The position numbers and the translations under genes were made by a program. A DNA stretch of 64,000 nucleotides, from assembly GCF_021049285.1 (NCBI RefSeq), contig NZ_CP088017.1, positions 2,925,380-2,989,379 of the forward strand. Direction: 5' to 3'. This DNA comes from Ruania halotolerans. GTDB lineage: Bacteria; Actinomycetota; Actinomycetes; Actinomycetales; Beutenbergiaceae. Shown here piece after piece: positions 25,652 to 33,841 of the stretch (its first letter is position 1; each line of letters begins with the position of its first letter). The notes under the pieces are model-generated. The model was not told the origin of the DNA. It saw only the letters and a list, made by a program, of their open reading frames with translations, and ran no database searches.

Positions 25652-26144
25652 TCGTCGAGTGCATCAGGTAGATCAGGTTGCCCTCGCTGCGGTCTCGGCG
25701 GAACCCGATCCGGTAGAGAACACGCAAGGAAGCTGCGTTCCACGAGCGCACCGAGGCCCACACCTGGCCGAACCCGGCTCGATGTCCCTCGGCCACCACG
25801 GCAGCGGCAGCCGTCGTCCCGAAGCCGCGGCCCTGATCGGGCCAACGGATCTCGAGGCCAAGCTCTGGGTACGGTGCAGTTCGGCCTATCAGGAGGCCGG
25901 CCGTGCCGATCATCGTGCCGTCGGATCGACACACGCCGTACCAGGTCACCCCGTGCGAGTCTCGCCGGACCGCACGCCGTTCCAGCCACAAACGGGTCTC
26001 CTCGGGATCGCGCACCGGCCCGTCACCGATCGTGTGTGTCTGCGGGTCCGAGAAGATGGCATGGACGTCGGCGTGGTCACCCGGGGTAAGCACACGAAGG
26101 GTGAGCTCCCCGGCGGCGAGGACGTCGGACATCTGAGGCACCAT
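25641..26144 (-). CDS. GNAT-family N-acetyltransferase (RimJ-like)
   Basis: The protein of about 167 residues acetylates an amine using acetyl-CoA. It has GELTLRVLTPGDHADVHAIFSDPQTHTIGDGP, WYGVCRSDGTMIGTAGLLIG and LGLEIRWPDQGRGFGTTAAAAVVAEGHRAGFGQVWASVRSWNAASLRVLYRIGFR. The Q/RGxGxT-like acetyl-CoA loop is QGRGFGTT. The start is MVPQMSDVL at 26144 or MSDVL at 26132. The C-terminal TRVA-stop comes from the hairpin repeat. The substrate is unknown. Confidence 0.85.
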   Translation of the reverse strand: MVPQMSDVLAAGELTLRVLTPGDHADVHAIFSDPQTHTIGDGPVRDPEETRLWLERRAVRRDSHGVTWYGVCRSDGTMIGTAGLLIGRTAPYPELGLEIRWPDQGRGFGTTAAAAVVAEGHRAGFGQVWASVRSWNAASLRVLYRIGFRRDRSEGNLIYLMHSTRVA

Positions 26145-26238
26145 CCGCCCACGGTAGCCATGCCATGTCGCTGCTCTGCGCCACCGCGCTATCCACAAGC
26201 TCCAGCGCAACGCTCACGTCGTGTGGTGCGATCGGTTC

Positions 26239-27183
26239 ATGGCAGCTCAGCGGATGATCGTGAGCGCGGAGTCTCTCGCCCGGCGTCAGGCCGGCATGAT
26301 CGGCCACGCCCAGGCCAGGGCGGAAGGGGTCACGGTCGCGCAGCTGCGGAACCTGGTACGGCGAGGCCGCTGGCTCCGGGTCACCCGCGGTGTGTATCGC
26401 ACGCCGGTGGATACGCTCCTGGACTCGTGGGACGAGGTCAGGCAGCAGGCCGCATGGACGGGTGTGCTGGCCGTCCCAGGTTCGACGGCGGTCGGCATGG
26501 CGGCGCTGGCGCTGCAGCAGGTCCAAGGGCTGCCACGGCGGATCCGGCCAGAGGTGGGCGTTTCGCACGGACGGAGCATCACCGGCCCGGCCGGCGTCCT
26601 GGTGCGACGTTGTCGCCATCCGATCCCGGCGGTGCTCATCAACGGGTTTCGCGTCGCAACGGTCCCGGTCGCTCTCGCGCATGCGCTGCCCGAGATGAGC
26701 CGCCGGGATGCCGTTGCAGTACTGGATTCCGCTCTGCACACGGGGCGGTTGACGTCCGTGGGGATGCGGGAACTCGAGCGGACTCTGCACGGCCGGCGCG
26801 GCGCACAGAGAGCGAGAGAGCTGATCACGCTCGCCGACGGTCGGGCCGAGTCGCCATTGGAGACCCGGGCACGACTACTCTTCGTCGACGCGGGGCTGCC
26901 ACCGCCCGACCTGCAGGTTCGGGTTCACGACCGCGCCGGCCGGGTGGTCGCTCGCGGCGATCTGGGGTGGCAGCGATCGGACGGCACGTGGGTGATCGTC
27001 GAGATGGATGGCCGTGGGGTGCACGGGACACCGACGGCCGTCTACCAGGACCGAAGCCGCCAGAACCGCATGGTGCTGAGCCGGCAGGTCACCATCCTGC
27101 GGTTCACTGATCAGGACCTGGACGACGGCAGCGCCGTGGAAATGATCGGCCGCGCGCTGTGCCACCCCGCGAGGGTTGCCTGA
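26239..27183 (+). CDS. AbiEi-like N-terminal plus DUF559 nuclease-fold protein
   Basis: The protein of about 314 residues combines an N-terminal AbiEi-antitoxin-like winged helix (GVTVAQLRNLVRRGRWLRVTRGVYRTP) with a middle domain that resembles type IV TA antitoxins. The C-terminal DUF559 fold is related to Vsr and restriction nucleases (SPLETRARLLFVDAGLPPPDLQ, RGDLGW, VIVEMDGRGVHG, and YQDRSRQNRMVLSRQVTILRFTDQDL). The acidic residues in the E-x-R, GDLGW and E-x-D positions fit a PD-(D/E)XK site. No partner toxin lies beside it. This architecture is common and multicopy in actinobacteria; its function is not established. ATG 26239 is preferred; GTG 26221 is possible. The stop lies in hairpin copy 2. 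Confidence 0.78.
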   Translation: MAAQRMIVSAESLARRQAGMIGHAQARAEGVTVAQLRNLVRRGRWLRVTRGVYRTPVDTLLDSWDEVRQQAAWTGVLAVPGSTAVGMAALALQQVQGLPRRIRPEVGVSHGRSITGPAGVLVRRCRHPIPAVLINGFRVATVPVALAHALPEMSRRDAVAVLDSALHTGRLTSVGMRELERTLHGRRGAQRARELITLADGRAESPLETRARLLFVDAGLPPPDLQVRVHDRAGRVVARGDLGWQRSDGTWVIVEMDGRGVHGTPTAVYQDRSRQNRMVLSRQVTILRFTDQDLDDGSAVEMIGRALCHPARVA

Positions 27184-27222
27184 GTGTCGAAGTACGCGCG
27201 AAACGCGACACTCAGCCAACCC
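27173..27222. repeat. Palindromic 'RVA-stop' hairpin element, copy 2
   Basis: GGGTTGCCTGAGTGTCG (27173-27189) and CGACACTCAGCCAACCC (27206-27222) pair at 16 of 17 positions. The left arm is identical over 17 bp to the left arm of the copy at 25602, and again it encodes the final RVA-stop of the gene it ends (DUF559). It probably serves as a terminator between this gene and the convergent ABC operon. Confidence 0.8.
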
Positions 27223-27243
27223 ACCGCGAGGCGTGCGGCGTGA

Positions 27244-28131
27244 CTACTTGATCGCACCCATGGAGAGTCCGCGCACCAGCTGCTTCTGCGCCACCCACCC
27301 GGCGATCAGCACCGGCAGGGAAGCCAGCAGGCTCGCAGCGGAGAGGCGGGCCAGGAACAGGCCCTCACTGGTCATCGTGGAGGTGATGAAGATCGGCACT
27401 GTCGCCGCCCTGGCGGCGGTGAGGTTCAGGGCGAAGAAGAACTCGTTCCAGGCGAAGATCACGCAGATCAGCGCCGTCGCGGCCAATCCGGGCGCGACCA
27501 TCGGGATGAGCACGGCGCGCAGCGTGCGCATCAGCCCCGCACCATCCATGGACGCAGCCTCGAGCACCTCACCGGGGATCTCCTGGAAGAACGAGCGCAT
27601 CATCCACACCGCGATCGGCAGGTTCATCGCGGTGTACAGCACCACGAGGGTCCAGATCGTGTCGAGCACGTGCAGCCGGCCTGCGATCACGTAGATGGGC
27701 ACGATTACGGCCACCACCGGCAGCATCTTGGTGGACATGAAGAAGAACAGCACATCGCTGGTCTTCTTCACCGGCCGGATCGCCAGAGCGTATGAGGCCG
27801 GTACCGCCAGCGCGATCACCAGCAGCGTGGAGACGCCTGTGGCGATCAGGGAGTTCGCGAAGAACACCCCCGCTCCGCCGTCGATCACCGCGCGGAACTG
27901 GTCCAACGTGGGCGTGAAGAACCACGTGGGTGGATTGGAGGCTGCTTCACTCTCCTGTTTGAACGCCGTCAGGGCCATCCAGGCCACCGGGAAGAAGAAC
28001 GCGATCGCCACCACCCAGGTGAGCACGGTGAGCAACCCGCCACCTAGTCCCGCGCCCCGGTCCGGGCGAGGGGCACGGACCGCGGCGGGGCCGGCGGAAC
28101 TACGAATGTCAGGGGACGTCGTCGTCATCAT
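27244..28131 (-). CDS. Polyol/sugar ABC permease (MalG/SmoG-like)
   Basis: The 295-residue CUT1-family inner-membrane permease has about six hydrophobic segments. The ATPase-contact loop is EAASMDGAGLMRTLRAVLIPMVAPGLAATAL, and the C-terminus AGWVAQKQLVRGLSMGAIK is typical of mannitol/sorbitol-type SmoG and MtlG permeases. Its ATG overlaps the stop of the preceding permease (TGATG). It is the last gene of an SBP-permease-permease operon. No ATPase is encoded here, so it probably shares a multi-sugar ATPase encoded elsewhere, as is usual in actinobacteria. Confidence 0.9.
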   Translation of the reverse strand: MMTTTSPDIRSSAGPAAVRAPRPDRGAGLGGGLLTVLTWVVAIAFFFPVAWMALTAFKQESEAASNPPTWFFTPTLDQFRAVIDGGAGVFFANSLIATGVSTLLVIALAVPASYALAIRPVKKTSDVLFFFMSTKMLPVVAVIVPIYVIAGRLHVLDTIWTLVVLYTAMNLPIAVWMMRSFFQEIPGEVLEAASMDGAGLMRTLRAVLIPMVAPGLAATALICVIFAWNEFFFALNLTAARAATVPIFITSTMTSEGLFLARLSAASLLASLPVLIAGWVAQKQLVRGLSMGAIK

Positions 28132-29078
28132 CAGTCCTTCTGCTCGAAGCTGCGGAAGATCACGCGCAGGGCGAAGGTGGCCACGATGATCGTGGCGATC
28201 ACCACCACCACACCCATCGCGGCGGCCTGGCCGATGTCAAAGCCGAGGAACGCCCGCTGGTAGATGTAGAACGGCAGGTTCGCGCTCGCGGTACCGGGAC
28301 CGCCCGCCGTCATCAGATAGATCTGGTCGAAGGTGTTCACCACGTAGATCGCACCGAGCAGCACACCCAGTTCGATGTAGCGCCGCAGCTGCGGCAACGT
28401 GATGGACACGAACGTCTTGCCCCACCCAGCCCCGTCCATCTGGGCCGCCTCGAGGACGTCCTTGGGCTGGGCCTGCAGTCCGGCCAGCACCAACAGCATC
28501 ATGAACGGCGTCCACTGCCAGACCAACGCGATCAGGATGCTCAGCACCGGGTAGGTGGAGGTCCAATCGACCGGGTTGATCCCGACCAGTCCGATCAGCC
28601 AGTTCACCATGCCGTAGGTGGGGTTGAGCATCGAGACGCTCCAGATCATCGCCCCGGCCACCGGCATGATCAGGAACGGCGTGATCAGCAGCGTGCGGGC
28701 CAGCCCCTGTCCCACGAACTTGCGGTCAAGCAGCAGCGCGAGGCCGATGCCGAGAATCATCGCCGCCAGCACACAGCCGAGCGTGAACACCACGCTGTTC
28801 ACGGCGGCCTGGCGGAACGTGGAGTCCGCGAACAGATCGGCGTAGTTGGATAGCCCCACGAACCGGTCCGCACCCGGGCGGAGCAGGTTCCAGGAACGCA
28901 GTGAGTACCAGATGGTCACCAGGAACGGCACCTGGGTGACGATGATGGTGAAGATCAGCGCCGGCAGCAACGGTGCCCGGCGGCGCCAGGCCTCCCCGCG
29001 TTCGATCTGCGCCGGCGTCTTGACATTCGCGCGACGCTCAGCCTCGCGGCGCTGGTGCTTCTCGACCAGAGTGCTCAT
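28131..29078 (-). CDS. Polyol/sugar ABC permease (MalF/SmoF-like)
   Basis: The 315-residue CUT1 permease has an N-terminal basic cytoplasmic part, then hydrophobic segments (LLPALIFTIIVTQVPFLVTIWYSL and following). The contact loop is EAAQMDGAGWGKTFVSITLPQLRRYIEL. TAGGPGTASANLPFYIYQRAF is a strong family block seen in sorbitol/mannitol MtlF/SmoF permeases. It overlaps the SBP gene by 4 bp (ATGA). Confidence 0.9.
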   Translation of the reverse strand: MSTLVEKHQRREAERRANVKTPAQIERGEAWRRRAPLLPALIFTIIVTQVPFLVTIWYSLRSWNLLRPGADRFVGLSNYADLFADSTFRQAAVNSVVFTLGCVLAAMILGIGLALLLDRKFVGQGLARTLLITPFLIMPVAGAMIWSVSMLNPTYGMVNWLIGLVGINPVDWTSTYPVLSILIALVWQWTPFMMLLVLAGLQAQPKDVLEAAQMDGAGWGKTFVSITLPQLRRYIELGVLLGAIYVVNTFDQIYLMTAGGPGTASANLPFYIYQRAFLGFDIGQAAAMGVVVVIATIIVATFALRVIFRSFEQKD

Positions 29079-30526
29079 CGGTCCGCCCCTTCGGAGTACG
29101 AATCAGCCACAGTCTCGGCATAACGCTGGGACTGCTCGAGTGCGTCGTCCACGGTGATCTGGCCCGCGATCGCTGCGGAGATCTGCTGACCCACTCGGGT
29201 GCCGAGATCCTGGAACTCCGGGATCCCCACGAACTGGATACCTGGGTACGGCACCGGCTCGGTGAAGCTGTTCTCCGGACTGGCAAGCCCCATCGAGGTC
29301 AGCGTGGGCTCGGAATACGCCTCGGCAATCTCCGCGTACTCGGGAATCTCGTAGGTGGAGAGCCTGCTGCCCGGGGGCACCCGCTCCCAGCCGAGCTCGT
29401 TGCCGACGAGTTGGATGTAGTCCGGGCTGGTCATCCAGGAGACGAACTCCCACGCGGCGTCGGTGTGCTCGCTCGTTGTCGGGATGGCCAAGGACCACGA
29501 GTACAGCCAGCCGGCGGACTCGGTTTCCTGGACCGGTGCGGGCACGTAGCCGACGTCGCCGGCCACCGTCGAGGAGGACGGGTCCTCCACGCTGGAGACC
29601 ATCGAGGTGGCGTCGTACCACATAGCGGAGTTGCCCTGGGAGAACCGGGTCAGGCAGTCGCCGAACCCCGAGGTGGCGGCGCCCGGCTGGCCGGACTCGC
29701 GCACCAGGTTCACGTAGTCACTGACGGCGGCGTGTACTTCGGGTGAGTCCAGTTGGGCATTCCAGTCGGAGTCGAACCAGCTACCGCCGTAAGTGTTCAT
29801 CACTGTGGTCAGCGGTGCCATCACCTCGCCCCAGCCGGCCAGCCCCCGCAGGCAGATTCCGGAGAACCCGGCCCCAGGATCGTGCAGTTGGACAGCCAGG
29901 TCGCGTACTTCGGCCCACGTGGGGCGCTCCGGCATGGTCAGGCCCTGCTGGTCGAACACGTCCTGGCGATAGGCCAAGAACGAGGACTCCCCGTAGAAGG
30001 GCACCGAGTAGAGGTCGCCCTCATAGGAAAGTGCCTCGGCCACGCTCGGCACGAAGTCGTCGGGGTGGTAGCCCTCAGTCTGCTCGGCGTGCGGCTGCAG
30101 GTTCTCGATCCAGCCATTGGCAGCCCACATCGGAGTTTCGTAGTTGGAGATCATCACCACGTCGAACTCGCCACCACCGGTGGCCACGGAGGCGGTGATC
30201 TTTGCCCGTGCCTCATTCTCCGGCAGGCTGACGAAACGAACGTCGATGTCGGGGTGCTCGGCGCGGAACTCATCCTGCAGCGAGATCGCGTCCTGCATCT
30301 GCGGGTTCGAGACGATCGCGACCACGATCTGCTCAGTGCCCTCCCCTCCACCGACGGCGCCGGCTCCCGCGCACCCGGCCAGGGCGAGCGACGCTGTACC
30401 AGCGACGGCGGCGATGCGGTGCCGGGTGCTCAAGCGGGACCGAATCGAACCCGCGCTGCTGTCATTGGGGCCCACTGGTGATCGTCGCCTCTCGGGCGCC
30501 GGGCGGGCCGGCTGATCTGGGAACAT
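29075..30526 (-). CDS. Polyol/sugar ABC substrate-binding lipoprotein
   Basis: The protein of about 483 residues has a long leader and lipobox LAGC (SLALAGCAGAG), then IVVAIVSNPQMQDAISLQDEFRAEHPDIDVRFVSLPENEARAKIT, a group 1 extracellular solute-binding fold. YSVPFYGESSFLAYRQDVFDQQG and AMWYDATSM contribute to the ligand cleft and are typical of mannitol/sorbitol binding proteins. ATG 30526 after AAGGA is chosen; one further upstream at 30574 exists. Two copies of the shared operator lie 55-90 bp upstream. The polyol assignment rests on the linked mannitol dehydrogenase. Confidence 0.88.
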   Translation of the reverse strand: MFPDQPARPAPERRRSPVGPNDSSAGSIRSRLSTRHRIAAVAGTASLALAGCAGAGAVGGGEGTEQIVVAIVSNPQMQDAISLQDEFRAEHPDIDVRFVSLPENEARAKITASVATGGGEFDVVMISNYETPMWAANGWIENLQPHAEQTEGYHPDDFVPSVAEALSYEGDLYSVPFYGESSFLAYRQDVFDQQGLTMPERPTWAEVRDLAVQLHDPGAGFSGICLRGLAGWGEVMAPLTTVMNTYGGSWFDSDWNAQLDSPEVHAAVSDYVNLVRESGQPGAATSGFGDCLTRFSQGNSAMWYDATSMVSSVEDPSSSTVAGDVGYVPAPVQETESAGWLYSWSLAIPTTSEHTDAAWEFVSWMTSPDYIQLVGNELGWERVPPGSRLSTYEIPEYAEIAEAYSEPTLTSMGLASPENSFTEPVPYPGIQFVGIPEFQDLGTRVGQQISAAIAGQITVDDALEQSQRYAETVADSYSEGADR

Positions 30527-30582
30527 CGTCGTCCTTCGCGTCAGTGCGGTCACGGCCGCGCGCTGCCTCTCCAAGCTGGTTC

Positions 30583-30649
30583 GCTCATCTGATACGAGGC
30601 GGTGCGCTCATCTGATACTGGCACCATAGTCCGATACACTCAGATGAGC
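30583..30649. promoter_or_regulatory. Three operator copies between the ABC operon and the SorC-type gene
   Basis: GCTCATCTGATAC occurs at 30583-30595 and again at 30606-30618 (23 bp apart). The reverse-oriented TCAGATGAGC lies at 30640-30649. The same motif occurs twice before the mannitol dehydrogenase gene. The sites lie in the gap between the divergent ABC operon and the SorC-type regulator. Confidence 0.75.
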
Positions 30650-30688
30650 AAGAGCGCGGCGCCCATCTGTTCGGCGGGAGGAGAGCAC

Positions 30689-31618
30689 ATGGATCACAGC
30701 GAGCTGATCCTGATGCGTGACGTGAGCATCGACTTCCACCTCGAAGGCAAGTCGAAGGTGGAGATCGCCAAGGAACGCGACCTGTCCCGGTTCCAGGTCG
30801 CGCGATTACTGAGCAGTGCACGGGACCTGGGCATCGTCCGCATTGCCATCTCCCTACCGGAGGAGTCCGACTCCGAACTCGGTGCGCAACTCAGCGCCGA
30901 ACTGGGCGTTGACGTATCGATCAGCCCCTCCCACTCGGACGTCGGGCAACGCCGCGAGCTCCTCGCCCGCACCGTGGCACGCGCGGTGCGTGATCGCGTC
31001 CGGGAGGGGATGACCGTCGGGATGTCCTGGTCCCGCACCATCGAGGCCGCCGCCCAGTACATCGACCAGCTCGCACCGTGCGAGATCGTCCAGCTCGTCG
31101 GTGCACAACCGGTTCAGGGCAGCGGCGACTCTCTCGAGCTCATCCAACGTTTCAAAGCGATGCCCGGCGTCCGCACCTGGCCCATCTGGGCGCCCCTGGT
31201 GGTCCGCGATGCGGCCACCGCCACCGGACTGCGCGAACAGCCACAGATCGCCGAGGCGCTCGCCAAGGCCGGCTCCCTCGACCTGGCCGTCGTGGCCATC
31301 GGCGGGTGGTCCCGGCCCACCTCCACGGTGTATCCGAACCTCAGCGATGCTGACCTTGAGGCAGCGCGTGCTGGTGGAACGGTCGGGGAGTGCTCGGGCC
31401 GGCTCTTCGACGCCGATGGGCGCGAGGTACAGACCCCATTGGACGAGCGCGTCGTGGCGGTCACCCTGGAACAGCTGCGGCGCACCCCTGAGGTGATTGC
31501 GTGCGGATTCGGCGCACCGTGCGCCCCGGCCGTGCGAGCCGCTGTGCGCGGTGGGTTCGCCTCTGCGCTGGTCCTGGATGCGGAGTGCGCGCAGGCGATG
31601 GTCGCGGTCAGGAGCTGA
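30689..31618 (+). CDS. SorC/DeoR-family sugar-responsive regulator
   Basis: The 309-residue protein has an N-terminal helix-turn-helix (HLEGKSKVEIAKERDLSRFQVARLLSSARDLGIVRI) and the SorC/CggR sugar-binding domain (VGMSWSRTIEAAAQYI, EIVQLVGAQPVQGSGDSLELIQRF, DLAVVAIGGWSRP, GECSGRLFDADGREV). ATG 30689 follows GGAGGAG closely. It is divergent from the polyol ABC operon and convergent with mannitol dehydrogenase, overlapping its end by 11 bp. It probably binds the shared TATCAGATGAGC sites, including those at its own promoter, and responds to the polyol or its phosphate. Confidence 0.9.
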   Translation: MDHSELILMRDVSIDFHLEGKSKVEIAKERDLSRFQVARLLSSARDLGIVRIAISLPEESDSELGAQLSAELGVDVSISPSHSDVGQRRELLARTVARAVRDRVREGMTVGMSWSRTIEAAAQYIDQLAPCEIVQLVGAQPVQGSGDSLELIQRFKAMPGVRTWPIWAPLVVRDAATATGLREQPQIAEALAKAGSLDLAVVAIGGWSRPTSTVYPNLSDADLEAARAGGTVGECSGRLFDADGREVQTPLDERVVAVTLEQLRRTPEVIACGFGAPCAPAVRAAVRGGFASALVLDAECAQAMVAVRS

Positions 31619-33092
31619 CGGCGTTCACCAGTTCGGTGACGGTGGCCCGCGCCCCGCGGGTGTGGAGTGAGTCCAGGGCCCACCGGTAGGCGGTGACGAA
31701 CCGCTCGTTGTCGACGAGGTCGGCGAACAGATCGCGATCCCGGATGAAGGCGAGATCATCGCTGACCTGCGCGAGCGCCGCGGCGTGCACGCGATCGGCG
31801 ATCCGGTCCACGATCTCGATCGGCTCACCCTGCTCATCGACTCCCTCCGCGTATCGCGCCCAACTCGCCACCACGGCAGCGGAGAGGGTCACGTCACCAC
31901 CGGCGGCGAGGTTCTCGCGGATCACGGGGACCAACCAGGTGGGGATCCGGTCAGAGGACTCCGCACAGAGCCGGGCCACCGTGTCCCGCACCGCAGCGTT
32001 GGAGAATCGCTCGATCAACGTGGACTTGTACGTCTCCAGGTCCACACCGGGGACGGGCCGCAACGTGGGAGTACCCTCCCGGTCCATGTAGGCACGCAGG
32101 AATTGGGCAAACAGCTCGTCCTGGCAGACTTCGTGCACGAGCCGGTAGCCGGAGAGGTAGCCCACGTACGCGAGCGCCTGGTGGCTGGCGTTGAGCAGGC
32201 GGAGCTTCATCAACTCATACGGGGTGACGTCATCGACCACCTGCACCCCGGCCTCCTCGTACGGCGGGCGCCCGGAGACGAAGGAGTCCTCGAGGACCCA
32301 CTGGGTGAACGGTTCGGTCACCACGGGCCAGGCATCCTCAATGCCGAACGTCTTGGCCACGTGGGCGCGATCGTCGTCGGTGGTCACTGGGGTGATGCGA
32401 TCGACCATCGAGTTCGGAAACGGGACAACGCGTTCGATCCAGTCGGCGAGATCGGGATCCTTGGCGCGGGCGAACGCGCAGAACATCCGGTGCGCCACCT
32501 CGCCGTTGCCCTGGATGTTGTCGCAGCTCATCACAGTGAAGGGCGGCGTGCCGGCCTCTCTCCTGCGGCGCAGCGCTTCGACCACATACCCGAACGACGT
32601 GGTGGGGGCGGCGCCGGGCTCAAGATCGGCCCGGACAGCCGCATTCTTCAGATCGAACTCCCCGGTGACGGGGTGCACGTTGTACCCGCCCTCGGTCACG
32701 GTGAGGGAGACGATCCGCACCGCGGGATCCACCATCCGTGACAGGGCTGCCTCGGGGTCATCGGGGGCGAAGACGTAGTCTGCGATCGAACCAATCACGC
32801 GCGCCTCGCTGCGCCCGTCAGGGTGCTTGGCCACCAGCGTGTACAGGCCGTCCTGAGCGAGCAACGCATCACGCATCCGCACATCGCCCGGCAACAGGCC
32901 GAGTCCGCAGATCGCCCAGTCGAGCGCCTTACCCTCGGCCATCAGGCGATCGAGATACATCGCCTGATGAGCGCGGTGAAACCCGCCCACACCGATATGG
33001 ACGATCCCGACGGCCAACTCGGAGCGGTCGTACTCGGGAACGACCACGGTCGGGTCGAGGTCGGGCAAGGTCTCATCGCTGAGGGTGGGCAT
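31608..33092 (-). CDS. Mannitol 2-dehydrogenase family protein
   Basis: The 494-residue polyol-specific long-chain dehydrogenase oxidises a polyol (mannitol to fructose, arabitol or sorbitol in relatives) with NAD. It has the nucleotide-binding VGIVHIGVGGFHRAHQAMYLD and TVTEGGYNV. FTVMSCDNIQGNGEVAHRMFCAFA and PNSMVDRITPVTT are family hallmarks. The catalytic region MKLRLLNASHQALAYVGYLSG holds the active-site Lys (K in ELMKLRLLN), Asn and His. ATG 33092 follows CAGGAG. Two operator copies lie upstream. The exact polyol is inferred from the family. Confidence 0.92.
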   Translation of the reverse strand: MPTLSDETLPDLDPTVVVPEYDRSELAVGIVHIGVGGFHRAHQAMYLDRLMAEGKALDWAICGLGLLPGDVRMRDALLAQDGLYTLVAKHPDGRSEARVIGSIADYVFAPDDPEAALSRMVDPAVRIVSLTVTEGGYNVHPVTGEFDLKNAAVRADLEPGAAPTTSFGYVVEALRRRREAGTPPFTVMSCDNIQGNGEVAHRMFCAFARAKDPDLADWIERVVPFPNSMVDRITPVTTDDDRAHVAKTFGIEDAWPVVTEPFTQWVLEDSFVSGRPPYEEAGVQVVDDVTPYELMKLRLLNASHQALAYVGYLSGYRLVHEVCQDELFAQFLRAYMDREGTPTLRPVPGVDLETYKSTLIERFSNAAVRDTVARLCAESSDRIPTWLVPVIRENLAAGGDVTLSAAVVASWARYAEGVDEQGEPIEIVDRIADRVHAAALAQVSDDLAFIRDRDLFADLVDNERFVTAYRWALDSLHTRGARATVTELVNAVSS

Positions 33093-33126
33093 CACGGCTC
33101 CTGACGTCGGCTCGTGCACCCGAGAT

Positions 33127-33160
33127 TATCAGATGAGCATCGATCTGCGATCAAATGAGC
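33127..33160. promoter_or_regulatory. Two operator copies before mannitol dehydrogenase
   Basis: TATCAGATGAGC at 33127-33138 and the variant GATCAAATGAGC at 33149-33160 start 22 bp apart, about 35-70 bp upstream of the dehydrogenase ATG. Motif and spacing match the sites at 30583-30649. Confidence 0.72.
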
Positions 33161-33194
33161 AAGCAGTGCGGGGTCCTCGCCGGATCAGCTCAGG

Positions 33195-33836
33195 TCATCG
33201 ACCCAGGACGGCCGCAACGTGCGGGGCGATCGCCCGGAACGCCTGGCCTCGATGCGAGATCGCGTTCTTCTCCTGCGGAGTGAGCTCCGCACAGGATCGG
33301 CTCTCCCCATCGGGCCGCAGGATCGGGTCGTACCCGAAACCGCCCTCCCCGCGCGGGGCGGTGAGCAGGCTACCCCGCAGGTGCCCGAGCTCCACGTGCT
33401 CGGTGCCTTCTGGGGTCACCAAGGCGGCGGCACACACGAACCCGGCGGCCCGGTGTTCCTCCGGCACATCGGCAAGCTGAGCGAGCAACAGGTCGAGGTT
33501 CGCCCGATCGTCCCCGTGCACACCGGCCCAGCGGGCGGAGAAGATGCCGGGCGCGCCGCCAAGCACATCCACAGCCAGGCCGGAATCGTCGGCCAGCGCT
33601 GGAACGCCCGTGTGAGCCACGAGGGCACGTGCCTTGATCAGCGCGTTCTCGGCAAATGTCACGCCGTCTTCGACGGGCTCGGGTGCACCGACCTCGCCAG
33701 CTCCCTGAATCCGGGCACTGTCATCGGAGACGATCCCGGCCTCAGCGAGAATGGCGCGCAACTCGGCCACCTTGTGGGCGTTGTGCGTGGCCAGGATGAG
33801 GAGAGGCTCGGGCGCGTGGCCTGCTCGGGTGCCCAT
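33195..33836 (-). CDS. rdgB: dITP/XTP pyrophosphatase (RdgB/HAM1)
   Basis: The 213-residue enzyme hydrolyses non-canonical purine nucleoside triphosphates (ITP, dITP, XTP), keeping them out of DNA and RNA. Motifs are ILATHNAHKVAELRAIL (substrate loop), TFAENALIKARALVAHTG, ALADDSGLAVDVLGGAPGIFSARWAG (metal and base binding) and GGFGYDPILRPDG, then ISHRGQAFR. It follows rph by 5 bp, a conserved actinobacterial pair. Confidence 0.96.
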   Translation of the reverse strand: MGTRAGHAPEPLLILATHNAHKVAELRAILAEAGIVSDDSARIQGAGEVGAPEPVEDGVTFAENALIKARALVAHTGVPALADDSGLAVDVLGGAPGIFSARWAGVHGDDRANLDLLLAQLADVPEEHRAAGFVCAAALVTPEGTEHVELGHLRGSLLTAPRGEGGFGYDPILRPDGESRSCAELTPQEKNAISHRGQAFRAIAPHVAAVLGR

Positions 33837-33841
33837 CGCCG

